Notes under the pieces: generated by a model | Told to the model about the DNA's origin: nothing | The model's database searches: none | What the model saw: the letters and a program-made list of their open reading frames with translations, nothing else | Shown here: piece by piece, positions 12,754 through 22,729 of the stretch | How positions within the stretch are numbered: the first letter of the stretch is position 1 | Layout: each line of letters begins with the position of its first letter | NCBI GenBank assembly: GCA_029977865.1 | Contig: JAPOKA010000031.1 | Span: 1 to 32,128, forward strand | DNA: 32,128 bases | Origin: a bacterium | Lineage (GTDB): Bacteria; Planctomycetota; Phycisphaerae; Phycisphaerales; SM1A02 | Direction of reading: 5' to 3' | Program-made: the position numbers and the translations under genes

Positions 12754-15700
12754 GCGTGGATGCTGCCAGGCAACGGCACATATTCGTTGTTTTCAGGCAT
12801 ATACATGTCGTGCCGACCCTCCTCGGATTGCTCGGAGTCTGCGGGTTGGTCGGTGGGGATCGGACTTCGTCGGCGATCTCGCAGCATGCCGACGCCGCCC
12901 CAGTGTCCGCCCACCGCCCCACCTACAACCGCGACATCCGGCCGATCCTCTCGGATCACTGCTTCCGCTGCCATGGCCCCGACTCTGCGGCGAGGAAGGC
13001 CGACCTTCGGCTCGACGTGCGCGAGGATGCCCTCCGCGACCGTGAGGGGATCCGGGTGATCGACCTCGAGGATCCGGCGGCGAGCGAGATCCTCTTCCGC
13101 ATCGCGAGCGACGACCCCGACACGGTCATGCCGCCGCCGCAGATGCACAAGCCGCTTTCGGAGGCGCAACGCGAACTCATCCGCCGCTGGGTCGAGGCCG
13201 GCGCCGAGTACGAGCCGCACTGGTCCTACCTGCCGCCCAAGGTCGTCGATCCGCCGCGGATCGCGGGAGCGTCCAACCCGATCGACGCCTTCGTGCGCGA
13301 TGCGTTGCGAATCAAGGGCATCGAGCCGGCGCCGGAGGCGTCCGCACCCACGCTCCTGCGACGGGTCACCCTCGACCTGACCGGGATGCCGCCGAGCCTC
13401 GACGAGATCGCGTCGTTCGAAGCCGATGCGGCGCTGCTCGGCGTCGACCGCGCCTACGAGATCGCGGTCGATCGTCTCTTGGCGAGCCCGCGCTACGGCG
13501 AGCACTGGGCGCGGGAGTGGCTCGATGCGGCACGGTACGGCGACACCCACGGCCTCCACCTCGACAACGAGCGGGTGATGTGGCCCTACCGCGACTGGGT
13601 GGTCGCGGCGCTCAACGCGAACATGCCGTTCGACGAGTTCTCGATCGAGCAACTCGCAGGCGACCTGCTTCCCGAGCCCACCCTCGAGCAGCAGGTGGGC
13701 AGCGGCTTCGTCCGCTGCCACGTCACCACCTCCGAGGGCGGTTCGATCAACGAGGAGTACCTCGTCAAGTACGCGGTCGATCGCACCGAGACCTTCGCGA
13801 CGATCTGGCTGGGCATGACCGCCGGCTGCGCGGCCTGCCACGACCACAAGTACGACCCGCTCTCGCAGGCGGAGTTCTACGGTCTCTACGCCTTCTTCAA
13901 CTCGACCGCCGAGGCGGCGATGGACGGCAACGCGAAGGCCCCGCCGCCGGTGATCAAGGTGCCGTCGCCGCTGGAAGAGGCGGCGCTCGCCGAACTCGGG
14001 GCCCGCATCGGTTCGCTGCGGGAGCGCCGCGACGGCAATCGCCCCGACGCCGAGGCGCTCGAGGCGGAGTGGGCGGCCGCTCGGCACGCCGAGTTCGCCG
14101 GCTGCTGGCGGCCGCTGATCCCCGACTCGGTCACCGCCGAGAGCGGCACCGGATTCTCCGATCTCGGGCGCGGCACCATGCTGGCCCAGTCGGTCGCGGC
14201 GGCGAAGGACACCTTCGTCTGGACCGGCACCCTTCCCGCCGACCTCGCCGAGCCGCTCTCGGCGCTGCGGCTCGATGCCATCGAGCACGAGTCGCTGCCC
14301 AAGCAGGGGCCGGGTGGCGGTGCGAGCAACGGCAACTTCGTGCTGACCGAGATCGAACTCGCGGTGGCGCCGCCGGAGGCCGATCCCAACGACGAGGCCG
14401 CGTTCGCCCCGGTCTCACTGGCGGCGGCCCGCGCCACGTGGGAGCAGAAGAACTACCCGGTGGTCAACGCGATCGACGGCATCGTGGATGGCCCCGAAGC
14501 CGCGTCCAACGGATGGGCGGGCCTGCGCGACGGCGATGTCCAATCGCAGTCTGCGATCTTCTCGCCGCGGGATCGCACGCCGCTCGTCGCCGGAGCGCAC
14601 CTGCGGGTGACGCTTCGATTCCAGTCCCAGTTCCCGCAGCACCAGATCGGCTGCTTCCGCGTGGTGGCGGCGACAGACGCCGGCGCGGTGCCGCTCACCT
14701 GGTCGCCGTGGGAACTCGCGGCTCCGGTCGATCTGGCGACCCGCGCCGAAGCCCTCGCGCAGGGCGCCTCGGTCGCCGACGATCCCGCCTTCGCCGCGCC
14801 GGATTGGAAGGCTCGCCCCGACTTCGTCGACGGCACGTTGCAGGCACTCCCCGGCGGCGCCAATCGCGTCTACCTGCTGAAGCGGACGGTGGTGGCGCCC
14901 GAGCCGCGCCATCTCACCTTGGGCATCGGCAGCGACGACGGCGTGCGGCTCCTGCTCGATGGCGAAGTGGTGCACGACAATCCGGTCGCGCGGGGGCTTG
15001 CCCTCGACCAGGATCGCGTCGAACTGGAGATTCCCGCCGGCGAGCACGAACTGGTGCTGCGGATCACCGACTTCGGTGGCGCGTGCGGCTTCGCCTTCCG
15101 CGTGCTCGACGAGTCGATCGGCGCTGAGCCGCTCGATGTGGCCACGGCGCTCGCCGCGGCGCCGGAGGAGCGCAGCGAGACCGAACAGTCGCTGCTTCGT
15201 CGCCACTTCCGCGAGTCGGTGTGGCCGGAGGGAGTCGAGCTCGGTGCGGAACTCGCCGCGGTCGAGGCCGAGCGGAACGCCATCGACGCCAGGATCCCCA
15301 CCACCCTGGTCGCCTCCGAGCTTGCGATGCCGCGGCCGGCCCATGTCCTGCATCGGGGCGAGTACGACCAGCCGCGCGACCGCGTCGAGCGCCACGTGCC
15401 CGCGGTGCTGCCGGCGATGCCGCCCGAGCTGCCGCTCAATCGTCTGGGTCTGGCGCAGTGGCTCTTCGAGCCCGGACATCCGTTGACGGCACGAGTCACC
15501 GTGAATCGGATCTGGCAGCGCTACTTCGGCACCGGCCTGGTCCGCACCGTCGAGGACTTCGGCTCGCAAGGCGCCACGCCCAGCCATCCGGAGCTGCTTG
15601 ACTTTCTTGCGCTGTGGTTCGAGAGCTCGGGCTGGGACCTGAAGGCCCTGCACCGGCTCATCGTGACCAGCGCGACCTACCGGCAGGACTCCGCCGCCTC

Positions 15701-16388
15701 GCCGGAGTCGTGGGAACGCGATCCCGAGAACATCATGTTGGCGCGGGGTTCGCGGATGCGTCTCGATGCGGAGGTCATTCGCGATCTGGCCCTCTCCACC
15801 TCGGGCCTCCTGATCGAGCGGATCGGTGGCCCGCCGGTCAAGCCCTACCAGCCCTCGGGGATCTGGGAGGCGGTGGGGTACGTCGGGTCCAACACCCAGA
15901 AGTTCAGCCGCGACATGGGCGATGCCCTCTGGCGGCGATCGCTCTACACCTTCTGGAAGCGGACGGCGCCGCCGCCTTCGATGGCCACCTTCGACGCCCC
16001 CAATCGCGAGAGTTGCGTGGTGGAGCGGGAGCGGACGAACACCCCGCTCGCGGCGCTCGTTCTGCTCAACGACGAACAGTTCGTCGAGGCGGCCCGCCAC
16101 CTCGGCCTGCGGATGCTCGAAGCCTCCGGCGGGTCCGACGAGGTCGCCGTCGACCATGGGTTCCTCCTGGTTCTCGGACGCCGGCCCGTCGCCGCTGAAC
16201 GCCGCACCATGCTCGATCTGCTGCGACAGGCCCGCACCCGCTTCTTCGCCGACCCGGAGTCGGCGGAGGCGCTGATCGAAGTGGGGGAAAGCCCGGTCTC
16301 CTCGGAGTTCGAACCGATCGAACAGGCGTCCTTCGCGGTGCTCGGCAGCGTGCTGCTCAATCTCGACGAGGCGATCACCAACGGCTGA
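12747..16388 (+). CDS. Planctomycete cytochrome PSCyt1-DUF1549-DUF1553 protein
   Basis: A 1213-aa exported protein with the planctomycete-specific domain string. PSCyt1 has [20 protein letters not shown] with a haem c motif CxxCH at residues 72-76. DUF1549 (PSCyt2) begins near 170 ([11 protein letters not shown], then RRVTLDLTG) and carries a second CxxCH at 361-365 ([11 protein letters not shown]). A long middle region follows. Its part near 695-800 ([28 protein letters not shown]) looks like a PA14-type beta domain. DUF1553 (PSD1) runs from about 890 ([28 protein letters not shown]) to the end. Roles in the family are unknown; redox coupling to polymer breakdown is often suggested. The signal peptide is [21 protein letters not shown] at 12810 sits just before it and may be the real start. 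It pairs with the DUF1501 gene 16 bp downstream. Confidence 0.93.
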   Translation: MLRVDAARQRHIFVVFRHIHVVPTLLGLLGVCGLVGGDRTSSAISQHADAAPVSAHRPTYNRDIRPILSDHCFRCHGPDSAARKADLRLDVREDALRDREGIRVIDLEDPAASEILFRIASDDPDTVMPPPQMHKPLSEAQRELIRRWVEAGAEYEPHWSYLPPKVVDPPRIAGASNPIDAFVRDALRIKGIEPAPEASAPTLLRRVTLDLTGMPPSLDEIASFEADAALLGVDRAYEIAVDRLLASPRYGEHWAREWLDAARYGDTHGLHLDNERVMWPYRDWVVAALNANMPFDEFSIEQLAGDLLPEPTLEQQVGSGFVRCHVTTSEGGSINEEYLVKYAVDRTETFATIWLGMTAGCAACHDHKYDPLSQAEFYGLYAFFNSTAEAAMDGNAKAPPPVIKVPSPLEEAALAELGARIGSLRERRDGNRPDAEALEAEWAAARHAEFAGCWRPLIPDSVTAESGTGFSDLGRGTMLAQSVAAAKDTFVWTGTLPADLAEPLSALRLDAIEHESLPKQGPGGGASNGNFVLTEIELAVAPPEADPNDEAAFAPVSLAAARATWEQKNYPVVNAIDGIVDGPEAASNGWAGLRDGDVQSQSAIFSPRDRTPLVAGAHLRVTLRFQSQFPQHQIGCFRVVAATDAGAVPLTWSPWELAAPVDLATRAEALAQGASVADDPAFAAPDWKARPDFVDGTLQALPGGANRVYLLKRTVVAPEPRHLTLGIGSDDGVRLLLDGEVVHDNPVARGLALDQDRVELEIPAGEHELVLRITDFGGACGFAFRVLDESIGAEPLDVATALAAAPEERSETEQSLLRRHFRESVWPEGVELGAELAAVEAERNAIDARIPTTLVASELAMPRPAHVLHRGEYDQPRDRVERHVPAVLPAMPPELPLNRLGLAQWLFEPGHPLTARVTVNRIWQRYFGTGLVRTVEDFGSQGATPSHPELLDFLALWFESSGWDLKALHRLIVTSATYRQDSAASPESWERDPENIMLARGSRMRLDAEVIRDLALSTSGLLIERIGGPPVKPYQPSGIWEAVGYVGSNTQKFSRDMGDALWRRSLYTFWKRTAPPPSMATFDAPNRESCVVERERTNTPLAALVLLNDEQFVEAARHLGLRMLEASGGSDEVAVDHGFLLVLGRRPVAAERRTMLDLLRQARTRFFADPESAEALIEVGESPVSSEFEPIEQASFAVLGSVLLNLDEAITNG

Positions 16389-16404
16389 CGAGAGCCATCC
16401 GACC

Positions 16405-17901
<1,497 letters not shown>

Positions 17902-18108
17902 CCGTTCGGCGAGCGTCGTTGCGGAGCCCCGGCGGGGCGGATGGTCGCGTCGGTAGGGCCCACCGCGCCGATTCGCCCGACCCCCGACCCTTGCGAGCCG
18001 TTATCGGAGCTGCGGCGAGCTTGCCGCACCAACGTCCGCTTCATTCGCGATTCGCCAACGCCGACCTTCTCGGGTGCGTCGTCGCCTCTTGCGCGCGGCG
18101 CTGCAGCC
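17902..18108 (+). other. 207-bp gap without a supported gene
   Basis: The frame of the downstream gene stays open back to an ATG at 17941, but its codons here read Pro/Arg/Thr-rich sequence unlike a protein start. A 5-bp hairpin (GCCCC / GGGGC, 17926-17938, loop of 3) follows the DUF1501 stop and has no T run. I see no convincing promoter. Confidence 0.5.
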
Positions 18109-18951
18109 ATGGCCGAATCCAACGCTCCAAGACCCGACTACGACTACCTCTTCGCAGCCACCGCCGGACGGTCGGGCGCGCGACGCCTCGCGGCTGCATT
18201 GGCGACCTGCGAAGGCGTCCACGCCACCCACGAGTGCGATCCGGTCATGGACGGCCGCATCATGCGCTGGGCGCTCACCGACCAGTTTCCCGCAGACTTC
18301 CTCGCACAGCGCTACGTGATGTCGATTCGATCGAGCCGCGAGGCGCTTCGCTGCCGGGTTCGGGCGGACATCTCCAAGGTCTTCAACCGCTGGTACGGCA
18401 CGCACGTCGTCCGTGCACTCGATCCGAGGCGCTGTCTGGTGGTTCGCCTTCGGCGGCCGCCCCTTGAACTGATCCGCGATCTGGTCATGGACGGCTCGAT
18501 TCCCGGCGAAGGCTGGGGCGGCCACTGGATGGGAGATCCGCGTTGGAGCGGCTGGCATCTCCGCTTCGAACCACGCGACGAGGTCGAAGCGGTCGCGTGG
18601 CACGTGATGGAGTCGATGGTTCGAAGCGAGGAACTGACCAAGGAGTGCCCGGGGCTTCGGGTCGCCGATCTCGACCTCGAGACCATCGCCGACGCGGAGT
18701 CGCTCGCCCATTGGCTTCGCGGCGTGGGGCTGAGGCCGGGCAGGGAGCTCGAAGCGCGACTCGGATCGGTGCCGGTGGGTTCCGACGTCGCGCCGCGTTC
18801 CTTCGAGTGCGACGACTCGGCGATCTCAGAAGCCTGGAGCCGAGTCGTGGCGACCGCCGCGTCGCAGGGAGTGATCGGAGAAGCTTCCGCGGCGCGCATC
18901 GCCGCCGGACATGCCGACTTCGGTTCCGGTCGCCGGCCGCACGTCGCCTGA
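18109..18951 (+). CDS. Sulfotransferase-like protein
   Basis: A 280-aa protein. YLFAATAGRSGARRLAAAL near residues 12-30 resembles the PAPS-binding loop of sulfotransferases (normally xxGRSGTT/S), followed by VHATHECDP. RCLVVRLRRPPLELIRDLVMDG (about 105-126) resembles the second nucleotide-binding strand-helix (VLLRRDPxxxxxSL). The rest, RWSGWHLRF and AWHVMESMVRSEEL with VADLDLETI, fits the later part of that fold. The loop has Ala-Arg-Arg where Thr/Ser normally contacts the phosphate, so activity is uncertain. It might be a divergent enzyme or a kinase-like P-loop protein. The ATG at 18109 is chosen because the preceding frame reads poorly. It ends 6 bp before the convergent rhodanese-desulfurase gene. 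Confidence 0.7.
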   Translation: MAESNAPRPDYDYLFAATAGRSGARRLAAALATCEGVHATHECDPVMDGRIMRWALTDQFPADFLAQRYVMSIRSSREALRCRVRADISKVFNRWYGTHVVRALDPRRCLVVRLRRPPLELIRDLVMDGSIPGEGWGGHWMGDPRWSGWHLRFEPRDEVEAVAWHVMESMVRSEELTKECPGLRVADLDLETIADAESLAHWLRGVGLRPGRELEARLGSVPVGSDVAPRSFECDDSAISEAWSRVVATAASQGVIGEASAARIAAGHADFGSGRRPHVA

Positions 18952-18957
18952 GCGACC

Positions 18958-20745
18958 TCAGTTCACATCGCCGTCGGAGTCGGCCTGGGCCTGCATCCAC
19001 TGGTCGGCGCAGCGGCCGCCAAGCTGGGCCGACATCTGCCCAGCCTTCATCTCGTAGGTGCGGTTCCACTTGCCGCGGCGGATGCGTCCGACCATCTCGA
19101 CGAGGCGGTCGAGCTCCTCCTCGACGTTGAAGAGCCCGATCGACGCCCGCACCGCACCGCGGCGCTCGCCGCCGAAGAGCCGCGTCGCGTGGGGATGGGC
19201 GCAGAAGCGGCCGTTCCGCACCGCGATGCCGCCTTCCTCGCCGAGGATCGCCGCCGCGAGCATGTCGTCGACGCCCTCGATGTTGAAGGGAATGATCGCG
19301 ACGCGCTCCTCGAGATCGGGCGGGCCGTAGAGCGTGACTCCGTCGATCCGCTTGAGCGCATCGACGCTGCGGCGCAGGAGCGCCATCTCGTGCTCGCGCA
19401 CGCGATCCATGCCGATTCGCATGAGCAGTTCCGCCATCGCCGCGAGGGCGACGATGCCGGCGACGTTCGGGGTGCCGCCCTGATGGCGGTCGGGGCTCGG
19501 CAGGTAGACGACCTTCTCGTCGCCGACGTCGCTCGCGGTGCCGCCGCCGGGAAGCCACGGCTCCGCGGCGTCCATCATCGCGCGCGGCCCGTAGGCGAAG
19601 CCGGCGCCAAAGGGGGCGTACATCTTGTGTCCGGCCGCCACCACGAAGTCGAGGTGCGCCGGGTCGTCGGGGCTCTTCACGTCGAGCTGCTTGTGGGCGA
19701 GAAGCTGCGCCGCGTCGACGCAGATCATCGCGCCGTGCTCGTGGGCGAGCCGGGCGAGGCGGCCGAGGTCGGGCGTCCATCCCGAGAGGTTCGCGGCGCC
19801 GGTCACCGCGACCAGCTTCACGCGGTGCTTCTTGAGCAGCTCCTCGACGTGACCGTACTCGAGGCGTCCCGTCGCATCGACCTCGGCGCGAAGCACCTCG
19901 CCGCGGCGGCGGTAGGGAAGGTCGTTGGAGTGGTGTTCCATGCCCGTCACAAGCACCGCGCCCTCGCGGGATGCCATCACGTGGGCGACGAGGTCGCAGC
20001 CGGCGGTGGTGTTGGCGGTGAAGACCACGCAGTCGCGGTCGAGGTTTCCGCCGATGAACTTGGCGCAGACCTCGAAGCAGCGCTCGAAGCGAAGGGTCGC
20101 GGAGCGTGCGAGCGCGTAGCTCGCGCGGTGGACGTTCGCGTACTCCTGCTCGAGGAACTCGGTGTGGATCCGGAGGATCGTCGAGCAGGGGTGGGTGGTC
20201 GCGGCATGGTCGAGGTAGGCGAGGCTTCGCGAGGTGCCGCCGCTCACGGCGCGGCACTTGGCGATGGGGAAGTCGGCGCGGATGCTCGCCCAGTCGTGCG
20301 GGTCGAGCCCGCGGAGGTCGCCGGTCAGGCTCGCACGATCCGAATGAGCGACCGGAAACTCGATCGACTTGCCGATCGCCGACCACGCCTCGAACCCCCC
20401 GGCGAGGTTGACCGGATGCCGGTATCCCATGCGCCGCAAGGCTTCGGCGGCGAGGGTGCCGCGCTTGCCGCCTTCGCAGTAGAGATAGACCGGAGCCTCG
20501 CGGTCGGCGGCGACCGACGAGACCTCGCGCTCGAGCAGGCCGCGGGGAAGGTGGATCGATCCGGGGATGGCGCCGGCGATCAGCTCCTCGCGCTCGCGAA
20601 TGTCCAGCAGCGGACCGTCGAGGCCCTGGGCCTGCTTCGCGGCCAGTTGCTCGGGGCCGATCTGCTCGACTTCGCGTGCGGCGATCGCGACGAGGTCGTC
20701 GTAGGCGATCGCAGTGTTCTGGCTGGAGTCGGTCGAACTCTCCAT
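18958..20745 (-). CDS. Rhodanese-cysteine desulfurase (class V aminotransferase) fusion
   Basis: A 595-aa two-domain protein. Residues 25-130 are a rhodanese domain: DIREREELIAGAIPGSIHLPRG, the active-site loop C90-EGGKRG, then NLAGGFEAW. Residues 155-565 are a class V PLP enzyme of the SufS/CsdA group: AYLDHAATTHP, MEHHSNDLP (279-288), the PLP-binding Asp in CVDAAQ (D354), the Schiff-base Lys in AGHKMYAP (K374), and NGRFCAHP with C515 at the place of the SufS persulfide Cys (usually GxHCAxP). The final tail is Gln/Met rich. It should remove sulfur from cysteine and may pass persulfide to the fused rhodanese domain. No iron-sulfur assembly genes lie nearby. The start has several ATG-free residues upstream, and 20745 gives a natural N-terminus before the rhodanese domain. 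Confidence 0.9.
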   Translation of the reverse strand: MESSTDSSQNTAIAYDDLVAIAAREVEQIGPEQLAAKQAQGLDGPLLDIREREELIAGAIPGSIHLPRGLLEREVSSVAADREAPVYLYCEGGKRGTLAAEALRRMGYRHPVNLAGGFEAWSAIGKSIEFPVAHSDRASLTGDLRGLDPHDWASIRADFPIAKCRAVSGGTSRSLAYLDHAATTHPCSTILRIHTEFLEQEYANVHRASYALARSATLRFERCFEVCAKFIGGNLDRDCVVFTANTTAGCDLVAHVMASREGAVLVTGMEHHSNDLPYRRRGEVLRAEVDATGRLEYGHVEELLKKHRVKLVAVTGAANLSGWTPDLGRLARLAHEHGAMICVDAAQLLAHKQLDVKSPDDPAHLDFVVAAGHKMYAPFGAGFAYGPRAMMDAAEPWLPGGGTASDVGDEKVVYLPSPDRHQGGTPNVAGIVALAAMAELLMRIGMDRVREHEMALLRRSVDALKRIDGVTLYGPPDLEERVAIIPFNIEGVDDMLAAAILGEEGGIAVRNGRFCAHPHATRLFGGERRGAVRASIGLFNVEEELDRLVEMVGRIRRGKWNRTYEMKAGQMSAQLGGRCADQWMQAQADSDGDVN

Positions 20746-20973
20746 CGCGGCTAGGCCATCTCCGTTGGGGGAATGGGCGGGCAGTCCCGGATCTTACGGG
20801 GAGGCCACCTCTGGACGAAGAAGGCCTTCGAAGGGAAGGGGCCCTGACTTTCCCCGCCTGAAGCCGGGGACGACGGCGCCAGGACTCGCCAGCAGTGCGA
20901 TCGCCATGCGGGATGGGCCAGCGAGCCGCTTGAAATCCGGCGGGAACTCCCCGGCCGGCCGGGTGGGCACGCG
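20746..20973. promoter_or_regulatory. 228-bp divergent intergenic region
   Basis: It separates the desulfurase gene (minus) from the acyl-CoA synthetase gene (plus) and must hold both promoters. It contains a 10-bp palindrome GAAGGCCTTC (20820-20829) and a 6-bp stem TCCCCG/CGGGGA (20851-20870) with an 8-nt loop. I see no clear -35/-10 pair. Confidence 0.4.
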
Positions 20974-22620
20974 ATGTTTCGCCGGACTCGGCAATCGCCC
21001 GCGATGCGGCCGTATCCTCGCCTCGTGGCGACTCGACCCCATCCGCTGCTGCTTCGATCGCTCCTCTTTCGCGGTGCCTCGATCGCGCCCGCTTCGGGCG
21101 TGGTGAGCACGTTCCCCTCTGGCACCGTGCGCCACTCCTGGCCTGAGATCCGCGATCGAGTGGGGCACCTCGCGGCGAGCCTCGCTCGGGCGGGTGTTCG
21201 TCCCGGCGATCGCGTGGGCACCTTGCTCTGGAACGACCACCGGCACCTTGAACTCGCCTTCGCGGTGCCCTGCCTCGGTGCGGCGATCCATCCGGCGAAT
21301 CCCCGGCTCTCAGACGCCGACCTCGAGTGGACCATTCGCGCTGCGAAGGACCGGTTCGTCTTCTACGACGGCGAGTTCGACGAGCGGATCGCCGCCCTGC
21401 GGCTGCGTCTGCCCGAGGTCGAGCGTTGGATCCGCTGCGGCAGTCCCGCGACTGCGGCGAGCGATCCGCCGAGCGACTCGTGGGAGGGCTTCCTCGGCTC
21501 TGGTTCCGACCGCTTCGTGTGGCCCGATCTCGACGAGGACGCGCCGATGGCGGTCTGCTTCACCAGCGGCACGACCGGTCATCCGAAGGAGATCGTCTAC
21601 ACCCAGCGCTCGTCGTACCTGCACACCCTCGGCCTCGCGCTCACCGACACCATGAACCTCTCCGGCACCGACGTGGCGCTCGCGGTGGTGCCGATCTTCC
21701 ATGCGATCTCGTGGGGGCTCCCCTATGCCGCGGCGATGCTCGGGGCGAGTCTGGTGCTGCCGCATCGGCGCTCGAGCGGCGCCGATCTGCTCGCCACCAT
21801 CGAGTCCGAGCAGGTGACGCTTGCGATCGGCGTGCCGACGGTCTGGTCGAGCCTCATGCAGGCGGCGCGAGAGGCGACCGCCGCCGTCAACATCCGCCAT
21901 CTGCGCCGCGTCGTCTGCGGCGGCGGGGCCCCCAACCTCGAAATGATCGGGTTCTTCGCCCGGCAGTACGGCGCCGAACTCATCCACAGCTGGGGCATGA
22001 CCGAGATCAATCCCGTCGGCACGATGGGACGCCACGCCGCGACCGCCGAGGAGCTCGCGCTCGACGCGGCCGATCGCCGCCGGATCGCCCTCAAGGCCGG
22101 CCGCCCGATGCCGATGCTCGAGGTCGAGGTGATCGACGAAGGCGGGCAGCCGGTCGCACACGACGATCGAACCGTCGGGACGCTGGTCGTGCGCGGTCCG
22201 ACCGTGCGGGGCGGCTTCGCCTCCGAAGACCCATCGACACTTCCCGGCGGCTGGATGCCGACCGGCGATGTCGCAACCATCGACGACCGCGGCCGCGTCA
22301 CCATCCGCGATCGCGAGAAGGACCTCATCAAGTCGGGAGGCGAGTGGATCAGTTCGCTCGCGCTCGAGCGACTGATCGGCGCGATGCCCGAGGTGGCGCT
22401 CGTCGCGGTCGTCGCCCGAAAGGACGCGAAGTGGGAGGAGCGGCCGGTCGCGGTGGTCGAACTGGCCGAAGGTGCTTCGCTCGATCTTGCGACGCTCCGC
22501 GCTCGACTCGCCGAGACCCTGCCGGCGTGGCAGCTGCCGGACGACCTGGTCTTCCGGAAGATCCCGCTCACCGGCACCGGCAAGATGGACAAGAAGGCGC
22601 TCCGCGCCGAACTGGGATGA
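20974..22620 (+). CDS. AMP-forming acyl-CoA synthetase
   Basis: A 548-aa adenylate-forming enzyme. Signature regions: FTSGTTGHPK (196-205) for ATP binding, SWGMTE (339-344), TGD (430-432), DREKDLIKSGGEW (about 446-458) at the hinge, and the catalytic Lys in GTGKMDKKALR near the C-terminus. The GDRVGTLLWNDHRHLELAFAVPCLGAAIHPANP stretch is typical of medium- and long-chain fatty acyl-CoA ligases of the AlkK type. It should activate a fatty or aryl acid to its CoA ester via an acyl-adenylate. The chain length cannot be read. Two ATGs are possible, 20974 and 21004; neither has a convincing Shine-Dalgarno, and family alignment would favour the shorter. It ends before the convergent membrane protein gene with 109 bp between. 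Confidence 0.92.
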   Translation: MFRRTRQSPAMRPYPRLVATRPHPLLLRSLLFRGASIAPASGVVSTFPSGTVRHSWPEIRDRVGHLAASLARAGVRPGDRVGTLLWNDHRHLELAFAVPCLGAAIHPANPRLSDADLEWTIRAAKDRFVFYDGEFDERIAALRLRLPEVERWIRCGSPATAASDPPSDSWEGFLGSGSDRFVWPDLDEDAPMAVCFTSGTTGHPKEIVYTQRSSYLHTLGLALTDTMNLSGTDVALAVVPIFHAISWGLPYAAAMLGASLVLPHRRSSGADLLATIESEQVTLAIGVPTVWSSLMQAAREATAAVNIRHLRRVVCGGGAPNLEMIGFFARQYGAELIHSWGMTEINPVGTMGRHAATAEELALDAADRRRIALKAGRPMPMLEVEVIDEGGQPVAHDDRTVGTLVVRGPTVRGGFASEDPSTLPGGWMPTGDVATIDDRGRVTIRDREKDLIKSGGEWISSLALERLIGAMPEVALVAVVARKDAKWEERPVAVVELAEGASLDLATLRARLAETLPAWQLPDDLVFRKIPLTGTGKMDKKALRAELG

Positions 22621-22729
22621 AGCCAACGACGTCGCTGCGACGCGCTGCGGCCGACGAGGCGACGGCGATCCTCGAACCTCGCGCTTCCACTGCGACAAGG
22701 CCGCGGCGGTCAATCGATGGTCCGCACGG

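Noticed and set aside
17926-17938. GCCCC-GGC-GGGGC hairpin after the DUF1501 gene as a terminator
   Set aside because: The stem is only 5 bp with a 3-nt loop and no T run follows on either strand.
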